Source of the DNA: GCA-2746795 sp963747345
GTDB lineage: Bacteria > Chloroflexota > Anaerolineae > Promineifilales > Promineifilaceae
DNA: 64,000 nucleotides
Reading direction: 5' to 3'
Assembly (NCBI GenBank): GCA_963747345.1
Contig: CAVVFA010000017.1
Coordinates: forward strand, 1 to 64,000
Shown here piece by piece: positions 15,820 through 26,111 of the stretch. Within the stretch, counting starts at the first letter, position 1, and every line of letters starts with the position of its first letter. The translations under genes and the position numbers were made by a program. The notes under the pieces are model-generated. The model was not told where the DNA came from. It was given only the letters and a program-made list of their open reading frames with translations, and did not search any database.

Positions 15820-18405
15820 ATGGATCAAACTGCCAATTTCTGGATAGGCAAACGCATTGGTCAATACGTCATCCAATCCCTCATCAAAAAGGGGGGCATG
15901 GCCTACGTTTATTACGGAATCGACCAGGCTCTTGAGCGCCCTGTCGCCCTCAAAATTCTCTTTCCAGAATTAACAGAAGACGACTCCTTCGTTGAGCGTT
16001 TCCGGCGGGAAGCACGCTCGGTTGCCAAACTGCGCCACCCCAATATCGTGCAAATTTACACCACCGGTGTCACCCCAGAAGGGCAAAACTACATCGCCAT
16101 GGAATATGTAAGCGGTGGCTCCCTACGTGAGCAACTGCAATCGTTGAACAGTCAGGGACATGTATTGCAAACCGAAGATGCCCTCAACATGACCCGGCAG
16201 ATAGCAGAAGCGCTTGCTGTGGCTCACCGTGCCGGTATCGTTCACCGAGACATCAAGCCCAGCAATATTTTGCTGCGCTCAGACGGTACACCCGTCCTAA
16301 CCGACTTGGGCATCGCCAAAATTCAAAGCGAATCAACGCTCACTCGTGCGGATGAAATCGTGGGGACACCTTACTACATGTCGCCTGAACAGGTCAGCAG
16401 CAAACCAGTCGATGCCCGCAGTGACCTGTACTCGCTGGGCATGATTTTGTATGAGATGCTCACCGGGCAGCGCGTTTTTACGGGTGATACGCCCTGGTCT
16501 ATTTTGAGCAAACACATCACCGATACGCCGAAGCCTGTCACTGATTTGCGCCCTGATATTTCGCCATATACCGCTAATGTGGTGCATATTTGTCTGGCAA
16601 AAGACCCCGCCAATCGGTATCAATCCGCAGATGAGATGATCGCAGGACTAGATATAGCCCTACAGAGTGAAAAATCAGGCCAACCTGTGCCTATGAACAC
16701 GCCCCATTACGTTACCACCGCGACCATAACCAATATGACCGGCACCCTAACACCAACTGGCGCGACAGGATCAACTGGCGCGACAGCATCGACTGGCGCG
16801 ACAGCATCGACTGGCGCGACGCGCATTGCGGAACCAGCAGAAACAGTGACGACGGAAAAGAAACGGCCGTTATGGCTCATCCCCCTCTTGCTTTTATTAT
16901 TGTTGGTGGCGGGTGGGGTCGCCGCCTTCTTCCTGACACCGCTGAACCAGATGGTATTTGGCACGCCCACCGCCGCTGCCACGGCAGTCGCCATCATCGC
17001 CACCGTGCCCGAGGCAACCAATACGCTGGAAGCCACAGCGTTGCCAACAGACACGGCTGAACCGGAAGCAGTCGTTGCCGTAGCAGCAGACACGGAAACA
17101 CCGGAACCGACCGAAACACCGAAACCAACCCGTACCCCAAAAGCAACAGCCACGGAGAAACCAACTAGCACAGAAACGGCCGTTTCCAGCCCCACACCAG
17201 AGCCCACAAAAAACCTCGGTAATCCCGCCGGCGGCAGCAGCAGCGGCGGCGGCCTGCCTATGGATTTCTCCCAATTAGGCACCTGGATTCGCGGGAATGA
17301 GCCAAATGGCAGCTTCACCCAATCCACCACCCAAGCCCACAGCGGCAGCAGTTCCGGCAAAATCAGCTACGAATTCACGTCAGACGACAACGATTACGTC
17401 GTCTTCATGCAAAGCAATCCCATCGAAGGCGAACCAACCGCTTTGCAAATCTGGGTCTACGGCGATGGCAAAGGCCACTACCTCAACGCCTGGATCCTCG
17501 ACAGAGAAGGGCAAACCTGGCAAGTACCATTTGGCAAAATAAGCCACACCGGCTGGAAACAGATGACTGGTTACATCGCCACCGAACAAGAATGGCCCTG
17601 GCAGCACATCAGCGGCCCCAAAAACGATACAGTCGATTACCCCATTTCCTTCCGAGGCTTTGTCCTCGACGACACCAACAACGCCTTCAACGGCACAGGC
17701 GACATTTACCTGGACGATCTAACCACCGCCACTATTGCCTACTCCGATTCCACCACTGGCGATGCAGATGATTCAGGCAGCGCCTCAAACGAAGCAGGAA
17801 ACACAACCGTTTCCACTGGCAGCGTGGGGCGTATTCTCTATACCTCAGGCGAAAGCATTCTAACAACAGACCCTGCCTGGAGTTCCCCACAGGAATTAGG
17901 CACAGCCGCATCCACCTCCTGTAGCAGTCCCGCCACAACGATAACGGGCGAGTCCTATAACCTTTCTTTTGGTAATTTTTGCAATATCACAGGCGGCATT
18001 GATGTGTGTGCGTCACCCAATGGCTTGTATGAAGTCGTGATGAATGGTAATGCTGACAACGGAACATCGATCTCCATAAGATCGCCAGGCGGTGAAAACT
18101 TTATATTTATTTATCAAGGCGCTCTGGACAATGCAGAAGGCGTTCGCTGGTCACCAGCCAGTGATTCTTTCCTTTTTGTCACCGGTGATACCGTCAATCG
18201 CGCTTTCCCCGACGGCAATTACAAACAGATTATCGCCACCGCTTACAACCCCATCTTCTCCCAAGACGGCAGCATGATCTTATACCTTAAACCCATCGGG
18301 CCTGGGGTAAAAGATATATTCGTTAGCAACAACGACGGCAGCAATGCCCGAAACGTTACCAATGTTGCCACCGTTGACAAACGCTGCCATGCTTGGCGAC
18401 AATAA
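15820..18405 (+). CDS. transmembrane Ser/Thr protein kinase (PknB type) with extracellular sensor
   Basis: 861 residues. The kinase domain (about 10-275) has GGMAYVYYG, VALKIL, HRDIKPSNILL, TDLGIAK (DLG in place of DFG) and GTPYYMSPEQ. A juxtamembrane linker includes four 18-bp tandem repeats, then one TM helix (LWLIPLLLLLLLVAGGVAAFFL, about 350-372). The extracellular part has a long T/E/P-rich stalk, a Gly/Ser-rich segment, a beta-sandwich of carbohydrate-binding type (about 485-645, ending GTGDIYLDDLT) and PD40/TolB-like blades (ASPNGLYEVV, FSQDGSMILYLK, IFVSNNDGSNARNVTN). It probably senses an external glycan and phosphorylates cytoplasmic targets. Confidence 0.88.
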   Translation: MDQTANFWIGKRIGQYVIQSLIKKGGMAYVYYGIDQALERPVALKILFPELTEDDSFVERFRREARSVAKLRHPNIVQIYTTGVTPEGQNYIAMEYVSGGSLREQLQSLNSQGHVLQTEDALNMTRQIAEALAVAHRAGIVHRDIKPSNILLRSDGTPVLTDLGIAKIQSESTLTRADEIVGTPYYMSPEQVSSKPVDARSDLYSLGMILYEMLTGQRVFTGDTPWSILSKHITDTPKPVTDLRPDISPYTANVVHICLAKDPANRYQSADEMIAGLDIALQSEKSGQPVPMNTPHYVTTATITNMTGTLTPTGATGSTGATASTGATASTGATRIAEPAETVTTEKKRPLWLIPLLLLLLLVAGGVAAFFLTPLNQMVFGTPTAAATAVAIIATVPEATNTLEATALPTDTAEPEAVVAVAADTETPEPTETPKPTRTPKATATEKPTSTETAVSSPTPEPTKNLGNPAGGSSSGGGLPMDFSQLGTWIRGNEPNGSFTQSTTQAHSGSSSGKISYEFTSDDNDYVVFMQSNPIEGEPTALQIWVYGDGKGHYLNAWILDREGQTWQVPFGKISHTGWKQMTGYIATEQEWPWQHISGPKNDTVDYPISFRGFVLDDTNNAFNGTGDIYLDDLTTATIAYSDSTTGDADDSGSASNEAGNTTVSTGSVGRILYTSGESILTTDPAWSSPQELGTAASTSCSSPATTITGESYNLSFGNFCNITGGIDVCASPNGLYEVVMNGNADNGTSISIRSPGGENFIFIYQGALDNAEGVRWSPASDSFLFVTGDTVNRAFPDGNYKQIIATAYNPIFSQDGSMILYLKPIGPGVKDIFVSNNDGSNARNVTNVATVDKRCHAWRQ
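16754..16825 (+). repeat. four 18-bp tandem repeats inside the kinase gene
   Basis: Four units of the type CRACTGGCGCGACAGSAT encode a TGATGS/TGATAS collagen-like ladder in the cytoplasmic juxtamembrane linker. Copy number probably varies between strains and would change linker length without breaking the frame. Confidence 0.9.
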
Positions 18406-18435
18406 CATAAGAGATTAGAAAACTTCCTACAGAGG

Positions 18436-18780
18436 CTAATCATTCAGAAAGGATGTTAAAACGGATGAGGTGGACACGACTCGTTTCCACTCGTGTCCGC
18501 ACCGCCTACACTTGTAGGTGAATTCCGTCTTACCACCGCTCACCCAGCCCGACTTTTCTATAATTTGGACATTTAGGTAATCTCGGTAAAAGTATTTCCG
18601 GCACTGCGGACATTGATAGCCGAGTTTTTCATGACGCCACCAAACTGCTACGGCAAACAATACAAATACAAACAGCACCCACCCCGCATTACCGAGAAAA
18701 AAGAAACCCATAAAGACGATAAATCCAAATGAAAACAACCTGCTAAAGAGCATGATCCAACTATTATGATCCATATCCAA
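18436..18780 (-). CDS. small membrane protein with C-terminal zinc ribbon
   Basis: 114 residues. Two closely spaced TM helices (LFSFGFIVFMGFFFLG and WVLFVFVLFAVAVWW) are followed by a treble-clef-like zinc ribbon: CPQCRKYFYRDY, then CRRCGHEW about 30 residues later (two CxxC pairs). I do not recognise a named family; cytoplasmic zinc ribbons on short membrane hairpins are common in uncharacterised proteins. The ribosome-binding site is not strong. Confidence 0.6.
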   Translation of the reverse strand: MDMDHNSWIMLFSRLFSFGFIVFMGFFFLGNAGWVLFVFVLFAVAVWWRHEKLGYQCPQCRKYFYRDYLNVQIIEKSGWVSGGKTEFTYKCRRCGHEWKRVVSTSSVLTSFLND

Positions 18781-18892
18781 AATTCCTTTTGCCCAGTATA
18801 TCGGGTTTCGAGCATGGCGATAACGACATTTATGTGACGTTTATCAAAGTGGCGGGGTACAATGCCGTTCAAAATTCATCTATTTTTCATTG

Positions 18893-19007
18893 TTAGGTAA
18901 AAGCGGGAAAGTTTTTGGAAATAAAATTGTGCAAAACCCGCTTTTCCTTGAAGGAAACCACAATTTTGCGTGTTGGTAATTTTAAGAACTTTTTGTGGTT
19001 TACCTAA
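18893..19007 (+). mobile_element. 115-bp MITE-like element, copy A
   Basis: Bounded by TTAGGTAAA and TTTACCTAA. The second copy at 39857-39971 is identical over all 115 bases but inverted. TA at both tips suggests TA-target insertion as with IS630/mariner-type MITEs. Inside, AAAAGCGGG (18899-18907) pairs with CCCGCTTTT (18937-18945) and AAAATTGTG (18923-18931) pairs with CACAATTTT (18959-18967). The two stems interleave and cannot form as simple nested hairpins. The element ends 12 bases before the start of the isoaspartyl peptidase gene, just upstream of its GGAGG. Confidence 0.75.
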
Positions 19008-19019
19008 CTGGAGGTTTCT

Positions 19020-19892
19020 ATGAACAAAATTGCAATCGTGGTGCATGGTGGTGCGGGTGCGTGGGAACTTGACTCAAAACGACTTCGCGTGGGGAGCGCC
19101 GCGTGTGCTGAGGCGGCTTTGGCGGGACATGCTGTGTTGAAGGCTGGGGGAAGTGCGTTGGATGCGGTGGAAACGGCCGTTCACATTCTCGAAGATTGTC
19201 CGGCGCTAGATGCAGGACGGGGCAGCTATCTCAACCAATTGGGCGAGGTGGAAATGGATGCGCTCATTATGGATGGCAGCACCCTCAGCATGGGCGCGGT
19301 CGCCTCCGTGCAGCGCGTGCGCTATCCCATCAGCCTGGCTCGACGTGTGATGACCGACACCGCCCACACCTTTCTCGTTGGCGCGGGTGCCAATGCCTTC
19401 GCTGACCAAATCGGCTTTCCACGCTGCCCAGTCGAAGAACTGATTGTCAACAGCGATGATGATTATTCGGATGTCAGCGGGCCACTGGGCGATACAGTCG
19501 GGGCAGTTGCTATTGATATGGCTGGCAATGTTGCCGCCGCCACGTCAACGGGTGGCACACGCCACAAAATGCCCGGTCGCGTGGGCGACAGCCCCCTTGT
19601 TGGCTCCGGTGGGTATGCCGACAATATGGGGGCTGCGGTTAGTGCCACGGGACAAGGCGAATCGATTATGAAAGTTGTCCTGAGCAAGCGTGTGAGTGAC
19701 TGGGTGAGCGACGGTCGTTCTGTGCAAGAAGCATGCGCTGCGGCCATCCGGCTGCTGGAAGAGCGTGTGGGCGGCGAGTGTGGGCTTATCGCTGTAGACG
19801 CACTGGGCAATGTGGGGGTGGCGCGCAATACTCGCGCGATGCCTTATGCGTTTGTGGTGGGGCTAGACGGGGGAGTGGAAAACGGCCAATGA
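19020..19892 (+). CDS. isoaspartyl peptidase / L-asparaginase (Ntn hydrolase, type 2 asparaginase)
   Basis: 290 residues, a complete T2 asparaginase. It begins IVVHGGAGAW, includes ALDAGRGSYLN, the autocleavage/nucleophile site in GDTVGAVAIDMAGNVAAATSTGG (Thr of GDTVG becomes the N-terminal nucleophile), the substrate loop KMPGRVGDSPLVGSGGYA, and ATGQGE. The proenzyme self-cleaves into alpha and beta chains and removes isoaspartyl residues from damaged peptides or hydrolyses asparagine. The gene is single, with GGAGG directly upstream and a strong terminator 160 bases downstream. The 115-bp element A forms most of its leader. Confidence 0.93.
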   Translation: MNKIAIVVHGGAGAWELDSKRLRVGSAACAEAALAGHAVLKAGGSALDAVETAVHILEDCPALDAGRGSYLNQLGEVEMDALIMDGSTLSMGAVASVQRVRYPISLARRVMTDTAHTFLVGAGANAFADQIGFPRCPVEELIVNSDDDYSDVSGPLGDTVGAVAIDMAGNVAAATSTGGTRHKMPGRVGDSPLVGSGGYADNMGAAVSATGQGESIMKVVLSKRVSDWVSDGRSVQEACAAAIRLLEERVGGECGLIAVDALGNVGVARNTRAMPYAFVVGLDGGVENGQ

Positions 19893-20054
19893 TATTTTGA
19901 GGAGGTATGCTTGCATCTAAGCTGCTCTGGCGCACGTCATTCCCGCATGATTTTAGCGGGAATCCAAAGTTTTTTGGGAGGCATGTGGTTGCCCGACAAT
20001 AACATTCAAGCATGACATTTATCTGGCCTCCTCAGCATTCATATTGAACCAAAA

Positions 20055-20090
20055 TAAAAAAGGCCAAGCGCAATAACGCTCGGCCTTTTT
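20055..20090. terminator. bidirectional rho-independent terminator
   Basis: AAAAAGGCC-A-AGCG and CGCT-C-GGCCTTTTT form a long stem with a six-base loop, with an A-run on one side and a T-run on the other. It separates the convergent isoaspartyl peptidase and inositol-phosphate synthase genes. Heptamer-type TGTTCAC repeats follow at 20091-20121. Confidence 0.88.
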
Positions 20091-20124
20091 ACTGTTCACT
20101 GTTCACTGAACACTGCCCACTGAG

Positions 20125-21207
20125 TTACTTCCCCGCAATATAATCTATCGTCATATTCCGCGCAATGTCATCGGGGAATTGCTGTGGCGGGGATTTCATG
20201 AAGTAGCTGGCGGGGGCAACCAGTGGGCCAGACAGGCCACGATCCAAACCTAGTTTGGCACAGCGCACCGCGTCAATCATCACACCAGCGGAGTTCGGAG
20301 AATCCCAAACCTCTAGTTTCAATTCCAGATTCAGCGGCACATTACCGAAGGCACGGCCTTCCATGCGGATGTGGCACCATTTGCGGTCTGTGAGCCACGG
20401 CACATAATCGCTGGGGCCAACATGCACGTTGTCTGCACCAATGTCGTAGGGCAGTTGGCTGGTGACGGCTTGCGTCTTGGAAATCTTCTTGGACTCCAGA
20501 CGTTCCCGTTCCAACATATTGTAGAAATCCATGTTGCCACCAAAGTTCAACTGATAGGTACGATCCAGATGAATGCCGCGATCATTGAACAAGTTAGTCA
20601 ATACGCGATGAGTGATGGTGGCCCCAAGCTGGCTCTTAATATCGTCGCCGACAATAGGCAGTCCCGCATCGACGAAGCGTTTGCTCCAGTACGGAGAGCT
20701 GGCAATGAAAACAGGGATACCGTTGACAAAAGCACAACCTGCTTCCAAGGCTTGTTCGACATACCATTTGGTTGCCATCTCAGAACCAACCGGCATGAAG
20801 TTGAGCATGACATCAGTTTTGGTATCTTTGAGAATCTTGAGAATATCGTCAGTCGGGCCAGGAGCCTTGGTGACGACGGTGCTGACGTATTTGCCTAGCC
20901 CATCATGGGTCATACCCCGACGAACCGGTACATTGAGATACGGTACATCAGCAAATTTGATGGTGTTGTTGGGGTGCGCCCAGATAGCTTCACTAAGGTC
21001 TTTACCAACTTTACCTTCGACGACATCAATTGCCGCAGAAATTTCAATATCACGGACATGATAACCACCAACGGTGGCGTTCATCAAACCTGGGATTTCG
21101 GCGTCGTCTGCGGCGTCTTTATAGTACTGCAACCCTTGGACAAAGGATGAAGCACAGTTGCCAATACCAATAATGGCAACACGAACTTTTTTGTTTTCTT
21201 TGGACAT
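20125..21207 (-). CDS. myo-inositol-1-phosphate synthase (inositol-3-phosphate synthase)
   Basis: About 360 residues, the short bacterial/archaeal form. The NAD-binding start is VRVAIIGIGNCASSFVQGL. Further family blocks are GLGKYVSTVVTKAPG, DVMLNFMPVGSEMATKWYVEQAL, FVNGIPVFIASSPYW, GDDIKSQLGATITHRVL, LNFGGNMDFYNM and EVWDSPNSAGVMIDAVR. It converts glucose-6-phosphate to inositol phosphate, the first step to inositol lipids or compatible solutes. I chose the ATG at 21207, which has a GGAG site; the longer in-frame start has none. Confidence 0.95.
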   Translation of the reverse strand: MSKENKKVRVAIIGIGNCASSFVQGLQYYKDAADDAEIPGLMNATVGGYHVRDIEISAAIDVVEGKVGKDLSEAIWAHPNNTIKFADVPYLNVPVRRGMTHDGLGKYVSTVVTKAPGPTDDILKILKDTKTDVMLNFMPVGSEMATKWYVEQALEAGCAFVNGIPVFIASSPYWSKRFVDAGLPIVGDDIKSQLGATITHRVLTNLFNDRGIHLDRTYQLNFGGNMDFYNMLERERLESKKISKTQAVTSQLPYDIGADNVHVGPSDYVPWLTDRKWCHIRMEGRAFGNVPLNLELKLEVWDSPNSAGVMIDAVRCAKLGLDRGLSGPLVAPASYFMKSPPQQFPDDIARNMTIDYIAGK

Positions 21208-21340
21208 TTTAGGAATGTTCTCCTCTATAAAATATTTTTGCATCTACCTAGATCATTCCTGCGAAGACTGGAATCCTACAGATAGACCCCCACCTTCACA
21301 GGGATGACGCTCAGTAGATAACATTGATTTTTAACCAACA

Positions 21341-21382
21341 GAAACCCGATTTCAATCATCGAAATGAAAGAAATCGGGTTTC
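21341..21382. terminator. hairpin with 13-bp arms, probable terminator
   Basis: GAAACCCGATTTC (21341-21353) and GAAATCGGGTTTC (21370-21382) pair perfectly around a 16-base loop, with a T-rich tract (ATTTTTTTAA) downstream on the plus strand. It lies between two minus-strand genes and would mainly end transcription of the membrane-protein gene at 21473. Confidence 0.6.
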
Positions 21383-21472
21383 AGAAGTTTATTTTTTTAA
21401 AGCCTATCAATTCTAACACATTCCACAGAATATGGATGCGCCTAATGGTCGTTTATTGTAAAAATCAGACAT

Positions 21473-24357
21473 TTATCTAACGGACGGCCGTTTCCACAGC
21501 GCAACCACGACCAAAACCATCAATACAAACAGTCCAAAGATAGTTAAATAACGGCCGTTTTCAAAACTCTGCGCCTCATATGCAAACACCACTTCATGCT
21601 CACCGGCTGGCACAAATACACTCTTGAACAAAATATCAGCCGTTTCGATGGTGGTTAGCTCACCATCAACCGTGGCATACCAGCCAGGGTAGTTGGCATC
21701 CGTCAGCATGAGCAAACCATCTTCATTCGAGATAGTCCGAATGACAACCCGCTCCGGTTCATACTGCACGATGATTGCTTCACCAGGCTGATTTAGCTGT
21801 TCACTGTTCACTGTAAACTGTTCACTGTTCACTGCTAACTGTTCACTGACAAGAACGGCCGTTTCCCTCGGATTAAACGCCGGTTCCGCCATGACCGTCA
21901 ACGCCGCATCCACATCTGGCACCGCTTGCCAGTTTTGCACAAAAAACGCACGCGGCAGCACATCCAGATTCTCGTAAATCTTCACGTCGCCCGAATGGAT
22001 GAGGCGGTAGTTGCCCAGCGCCAGCGACATGAATGTGCCGGATTCTTCGTTGAGCAGCGTCGCGCCCAAAATAGACCACGCCCCATCCTCTGCCACAAAC
22101 GAAATGGCAGCCGGTGACGCGGCTGGCAGTTGCCAAACCGTCAACTCACCCTCTTGCGCAATAAGGTCAGCGGCCTGACCATCGGCCATTACCCGCCCTA
22201 CTTCACCGTCTGAAACAATAGCCAAAGCAGTTGCTGGAAAATCTGGCACGTAGGCCACGTCGAAAGTATCGACCACATCCAGTCGGTGCTGCAAATCGAA
22301 GAAGGCGTCCATGGGCGGAACGGTTAGGGTGCGCCATTGGTCGGCCGTTTTGTCGGTGATGAGGTAACGGCCGTTAAACAAATCCAGCCATTTCGCTTCC
22401 GGCACGGCACTCAAATGTTCACGTAAACGGCCGTCGGTGGTCGTTTGACCGTCGGGCAGAATCAAGCGCATTAATTGACTATACGAATTCAGAGGCAAAA
22501 TGCCGCCATCAAAGCCATCGACTGACGCCAGACCATAGGCCAGCGGCAAATTCGGCGCGATGATTTCTTTGCTTTTGATGGCGACGATGTAGTCGTACAA
22601 CGCCGCGTCATCGAGTTGATCCGCGTAAATGCTGGCGATTTCTCCCTGGTCGCCCGGATCAAAGAAGATGTTGGACAGGCTCAACAGGCGGCCAGGCGGA
22701 ATGGTTTCGTCTGTCAGTAAACGGGCGGCGGGGGGCGCAAGTCGAACCAGGCTTCTGGCGTGGTCAGGTTGTTGTAGGGCAAACTGCGCGAGGAGAGGAA
22801 CAGGACGACCAGCGCCAGGCCAGCCAGCCACCAGGGCGAGCCCCAATTAACAGGCGTAAAGCCAAAGCGCAGGCGCGATTCTGCGTTGTATTGGGGGCGC
22901 AATCCTGCCACGAAGAGGTACACCATCACGATTTCGACTATCCACAACAACAGGGTGAGGGGATTGGGCGATTCGTAAGGGGCTTCGGGGCCAACGGGCA
23001 GGAATTGGACCAACACGCCCGCGATGGCATTCCAGGCCATGAGCAAGATGATAAGGAGGAGGCCCAGACGTAACGGCCGTTCCACATGCCACAAGTTTTC
23101 CTTTGCTCGGTCGGGCAGCGTTTTCCAGTCTCGCGTCTGCAAATGCCAGCGATCCCACAAAATCTGGAAGCCGACACCGGCCAACAGCGCCGCCCCCAGT
23201 CCATACAGCACCAGCCACCGCGCCGGTACGCGAAACAAGTCAAATCCAGGCAGTCGCGCCAACAGCCAATAGACTGGATTGAACAGACCAAACGCTAAAA
23301 ACAGTCCCAACACGGCCAAGACGAGTGCCGGAAACACGCCCGCGCCACTGCCGCCACTGCCATGCGCCAATCACCGCCAAGACCAGCGCCACAATCGGCA
23401 AAAAGGCGACGTATTCGCTAAACAGCGACTGCTCCACAGAACGGCAGCAGCGACCGCCCCAGCAGCAGCGGATTGAGGCTGAATGACAGCACTTCGTTGG
23501 GCAGCAGCCCGCCCTGCCGCGCCGAGTAGCTGGAGAGTTCGAGGGTTGGCAGGAGTTGAACGGCCGTTATCAGGACAGCGAGAATGACGCCCAAAGTGAC
23601 AGCACTTAACCGAAATGAGAGATTGGAGATTAGAGATTGGGTATCAGGTAATCTCCACTCTCCAATCTCCAATCTCAACTGACTTGAAATAACCCACACC
23701 CCCGCCGCCATGCCGCTGATGAAGGTAGTTTGGGTGTGTCCGGCGAAGAGTTGGAGGGTGAAGAAAAGGGCAACGGCCGTTCCCGCGCACCAGTACCCAA
23801 TGCCAACCAATTTTGCGTCGGGAAGCGGGTGTGACCGCCCACAGCAGCCAGGGCAGCCAGGCCAAACCCTGCACCTGGTTGATATGCTCCACCTGAGCTG
23901 TGAAATAACCACCGAGGGCAAAGAGAACGGCCGTTAACAGTGCCGACTGCCATTCCAAAGCCAAAGCACGTTTCGCCAACACATACGCACCCGTTCCCGC
24001 AATCACCACATGCATGAGAATCGAGGCGCTGACGGCGTACGGCGTGGGCAGCAGCCACCAGACCAGCCAGTTCAGCGGATAGAAAAAGCCAACCTGACTG
24101 TTTGCCAGCAGCGGTGCGCCCATGAACAAGCTGTCGTTCCACAGCGGGATGCGCCACGCTTTCAACGCCTCGGCGGCCGCGTGCCAGTAGGGGTAGAAAT
24201 AGAGGAACGTGTCGCCCCGTGCCAGAATCAGGTTGCTAAAAGCCATCTTGTTGAAAAACAACAAAATCAGCCCCAGCAACAACAATCCTGGAATCGCCAC
24301 TTTTAATATCTTTGCGCCTTTGCTTCTACTTCGGCGCTGCTCAGTACTAGTTTGCAC
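21473..24357 (-). pseudogene. YfhO-like large membrane protein (putative glycosylation), at least four frameshifts
   Basis: Pieces in different frames join into one protein of about 950 residues. From the start: LARGDTFLYFYPYWHAAAEAL, NSQVGFFYPLNWL and several TM helices; FFTLQLFAGHTQTTFISGM; NEVLSFSLNPLLL; FNPVYWLLARLPGFDLFRVPARWL; more TM helices; a soluble domain with ANYPGWYATVDGE; and a final TM (YLTIFGLFVLMVLVVVALW). The periplasmic ANYPGWxAxVDG near the C-terminus is typical of bacterial YfhO/DUF6541-like proteins of surface polysaccharide or lipoteichoic glycosylation. Heptamer repeats are inserted at 21790-21852 and 23615-23678. Either decay or assembly indels could explain the breaks. 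Confidence 0.7.
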
Positions 24358-24449
24358 CTTTGCGTTGGATCCTTTTCATTGATCCGCAGATTTCGCAGAT
24401 TTCGCAGATTTTAAAAACCCTCTGCATCCTTTGCGCCTCTGCGTGAGAT

Positions 24450-25998
24450 TTATTTTTTGTAAATTCGATACAAGGTCATGCTTGTGCCACCTGCTTCTGG
24501 AATTGGCTCAACTTTGAAACCAGCCGCTTCGATTTCACGGATAAACGGCCGTTCCGCCCCATCAGTCGGCAGCACAATAAAGCGAACATTATCCCCATCC
24601 CCAAAGACCGTCAAATCTTCCGCCAACAGCGCCGGATTTGGCACCCAGTTCACATAAACGCCCCGGTCAAACAGATGGTAGCCCCACTGCCAACTAAACC
24701 AGTGATCATACAAAACTGTACCATATGGCGCATCATACAAATACCCTGCGATTTCCGCCGCGCCGCCATCTGCTTCTGGAGAACCGCCAATGGGAAAACG
24801 GCCGTTTCGCCCCTCCCACGCTCCAGGCAGCAAAACAAGCAACAGTAACAGCTAAGAATAATGAATTTAAAGCGTGATGAATGATGAGTGATGAGTGATG
24901 AATGATGAACCGCTATTACCAACAGCCGCGCCATCAAAATCGCCACCAACGGCACCACCGCCAACAAATACCGATCCCACACCGGCACTGCCAACAACCA
25001 ATGCACCACCGCATACCCCAAAACAAAGAGCGCCAGGAACTGATCCAATAAAATCACTTTGTCCCTTTGTCCCTTTGTCCCTTTGTAATAAATCCTTTCC
25101 CAAACTGAATAACGGCCGTCCTACCGCCAACACCATCAAAACCACCACCAACTGACGATACCCACAACCTACGACCACAGCTGCCCCCAGGCACGCCAGT
25201 CGCGCCCAAATCTCCCATGACCAACTCAGACGCACCCCGCCAAAATTCCCCATCTGCCGCCCCCACAGCGAAAACTGCCCCGTCCGTAGCAAAATCCCAC
25301 AGCAAAATCGCCAACAGCACAATCAACAAGCCAACGGCAAACCGCAGCCAATCCCGCCAACGCCAGCCAGCCAGCCAGCCCACACCAATCAGCAAGCGGC
25401 AAAAAGAGCCATGCCTGGTATTTGGTAGCGATGGCCAGACCAAACAAAAAGCCCGCATTAACCACCTATGTTTGCTGTGGCCGGTCTCCAGACCGAGCCA
25501 CCGTATGGCACGGTCTGGAGACCGTGCCGCAGCTTGAGGATTGCGCGGACTCGCCACCACCAGCGCCGCCACCAGCCACATCACCATCAACGGATCCGTA
25601 AACGCCGTGGCACTAAACTGGATCGCAAACGGGGAAAGCGCCAGGAAAAGTGCAGCCAGAACGGCCGTTCCCTCATCCCGATACCAGCGCCACACCAACA
25701 CCCCCACCAGCGGAACCAGCACAATCGACGCGATAAAATTGGGCAGCCGCGCCGCCCATTCCACCGGCCCTTGCAGTGGATAAAAAAGCGCCTGCAAATA
25801 AAACAACAGCGGCGGCTTATCGACTGCCTGCGTCAGCAGCAGCGGATCGCGCCACACGGCAATCAGACGCGCCCAGGTGGCAAACAGCGCCTCATCCCCG
25901 TGAAATGTGTTGGCAAAGAGAGCATGGAACCGAAAAACGGCCGTTATCCACACCACCCCTATCAGTCCAATCTTACCTCGCCAACTCATGCGCCTCAT
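24450..25998 (-). pseudogene. GT39-like membrane glycosyltransferase, multiple frameshifts and repeat insertions
   Basis: The N-terminus is intact: TAVFRFHALFANTFHGDEALFATWARL, KPPLLFYLQALFYPLQGPVEWAARLPNF and SPFAIQFSATAFTDPLMVMWL are typical of ArnT/PMT (GT39) enzymes with the DE loop (HGDEALF). Downstream segments NAGFLFGLAIATKYQAWLFLPL, LLRTGQFSLWGRQMGNFGG and VPVWDRYLLAVVPLVAILMARLL appear in alternating frames, and the C-terminus ends PEAGGTSMTLYRIYKK. Repeat insertions at 24868-24908 (TGATGAA type), 25058-25088 (CCCTTTGT type) and 25483-25523 (GGTCTCCAGACCG hairpin) coincide with frame changes. It forms a surface-glycosylation pair with the YfhO-like gene. Confidence 0.7.
25483..25523. 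repeat. 13-bp-arm hairpin inside the GT39 gene
   Basis: GGTCTCCAGACCG and CGGTCTGGAGACC pair perfectly around 15 bases, and the right half is itself part of a larger palindrome (GCACGGTCTGGAGACCGTGC). It replaces coding sequence with an in-frame but foreign-looking peptide segment and looks like a mobile palindromic unit. Confidence 0.7.
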
Positions 25999-26111
25999 CC
26001 GTAAACAGGTATAATCTGATTTATGATTTACGATTTTGGATTGACGATTCTTCGAGTCCACCACCAATCGTAAATCGACAATTCATCAATCGTAAATCGA
26101 AACAGGACAAT

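Noticed and set aside
25468..26004. 178-residue plus-strand frame upstream of the HAD gene
   Set aside because: It is antisense to the GT39-like gene, basic and low-complexity, so a shadow frame. The HAD start was placed at 26112 for the same reason.
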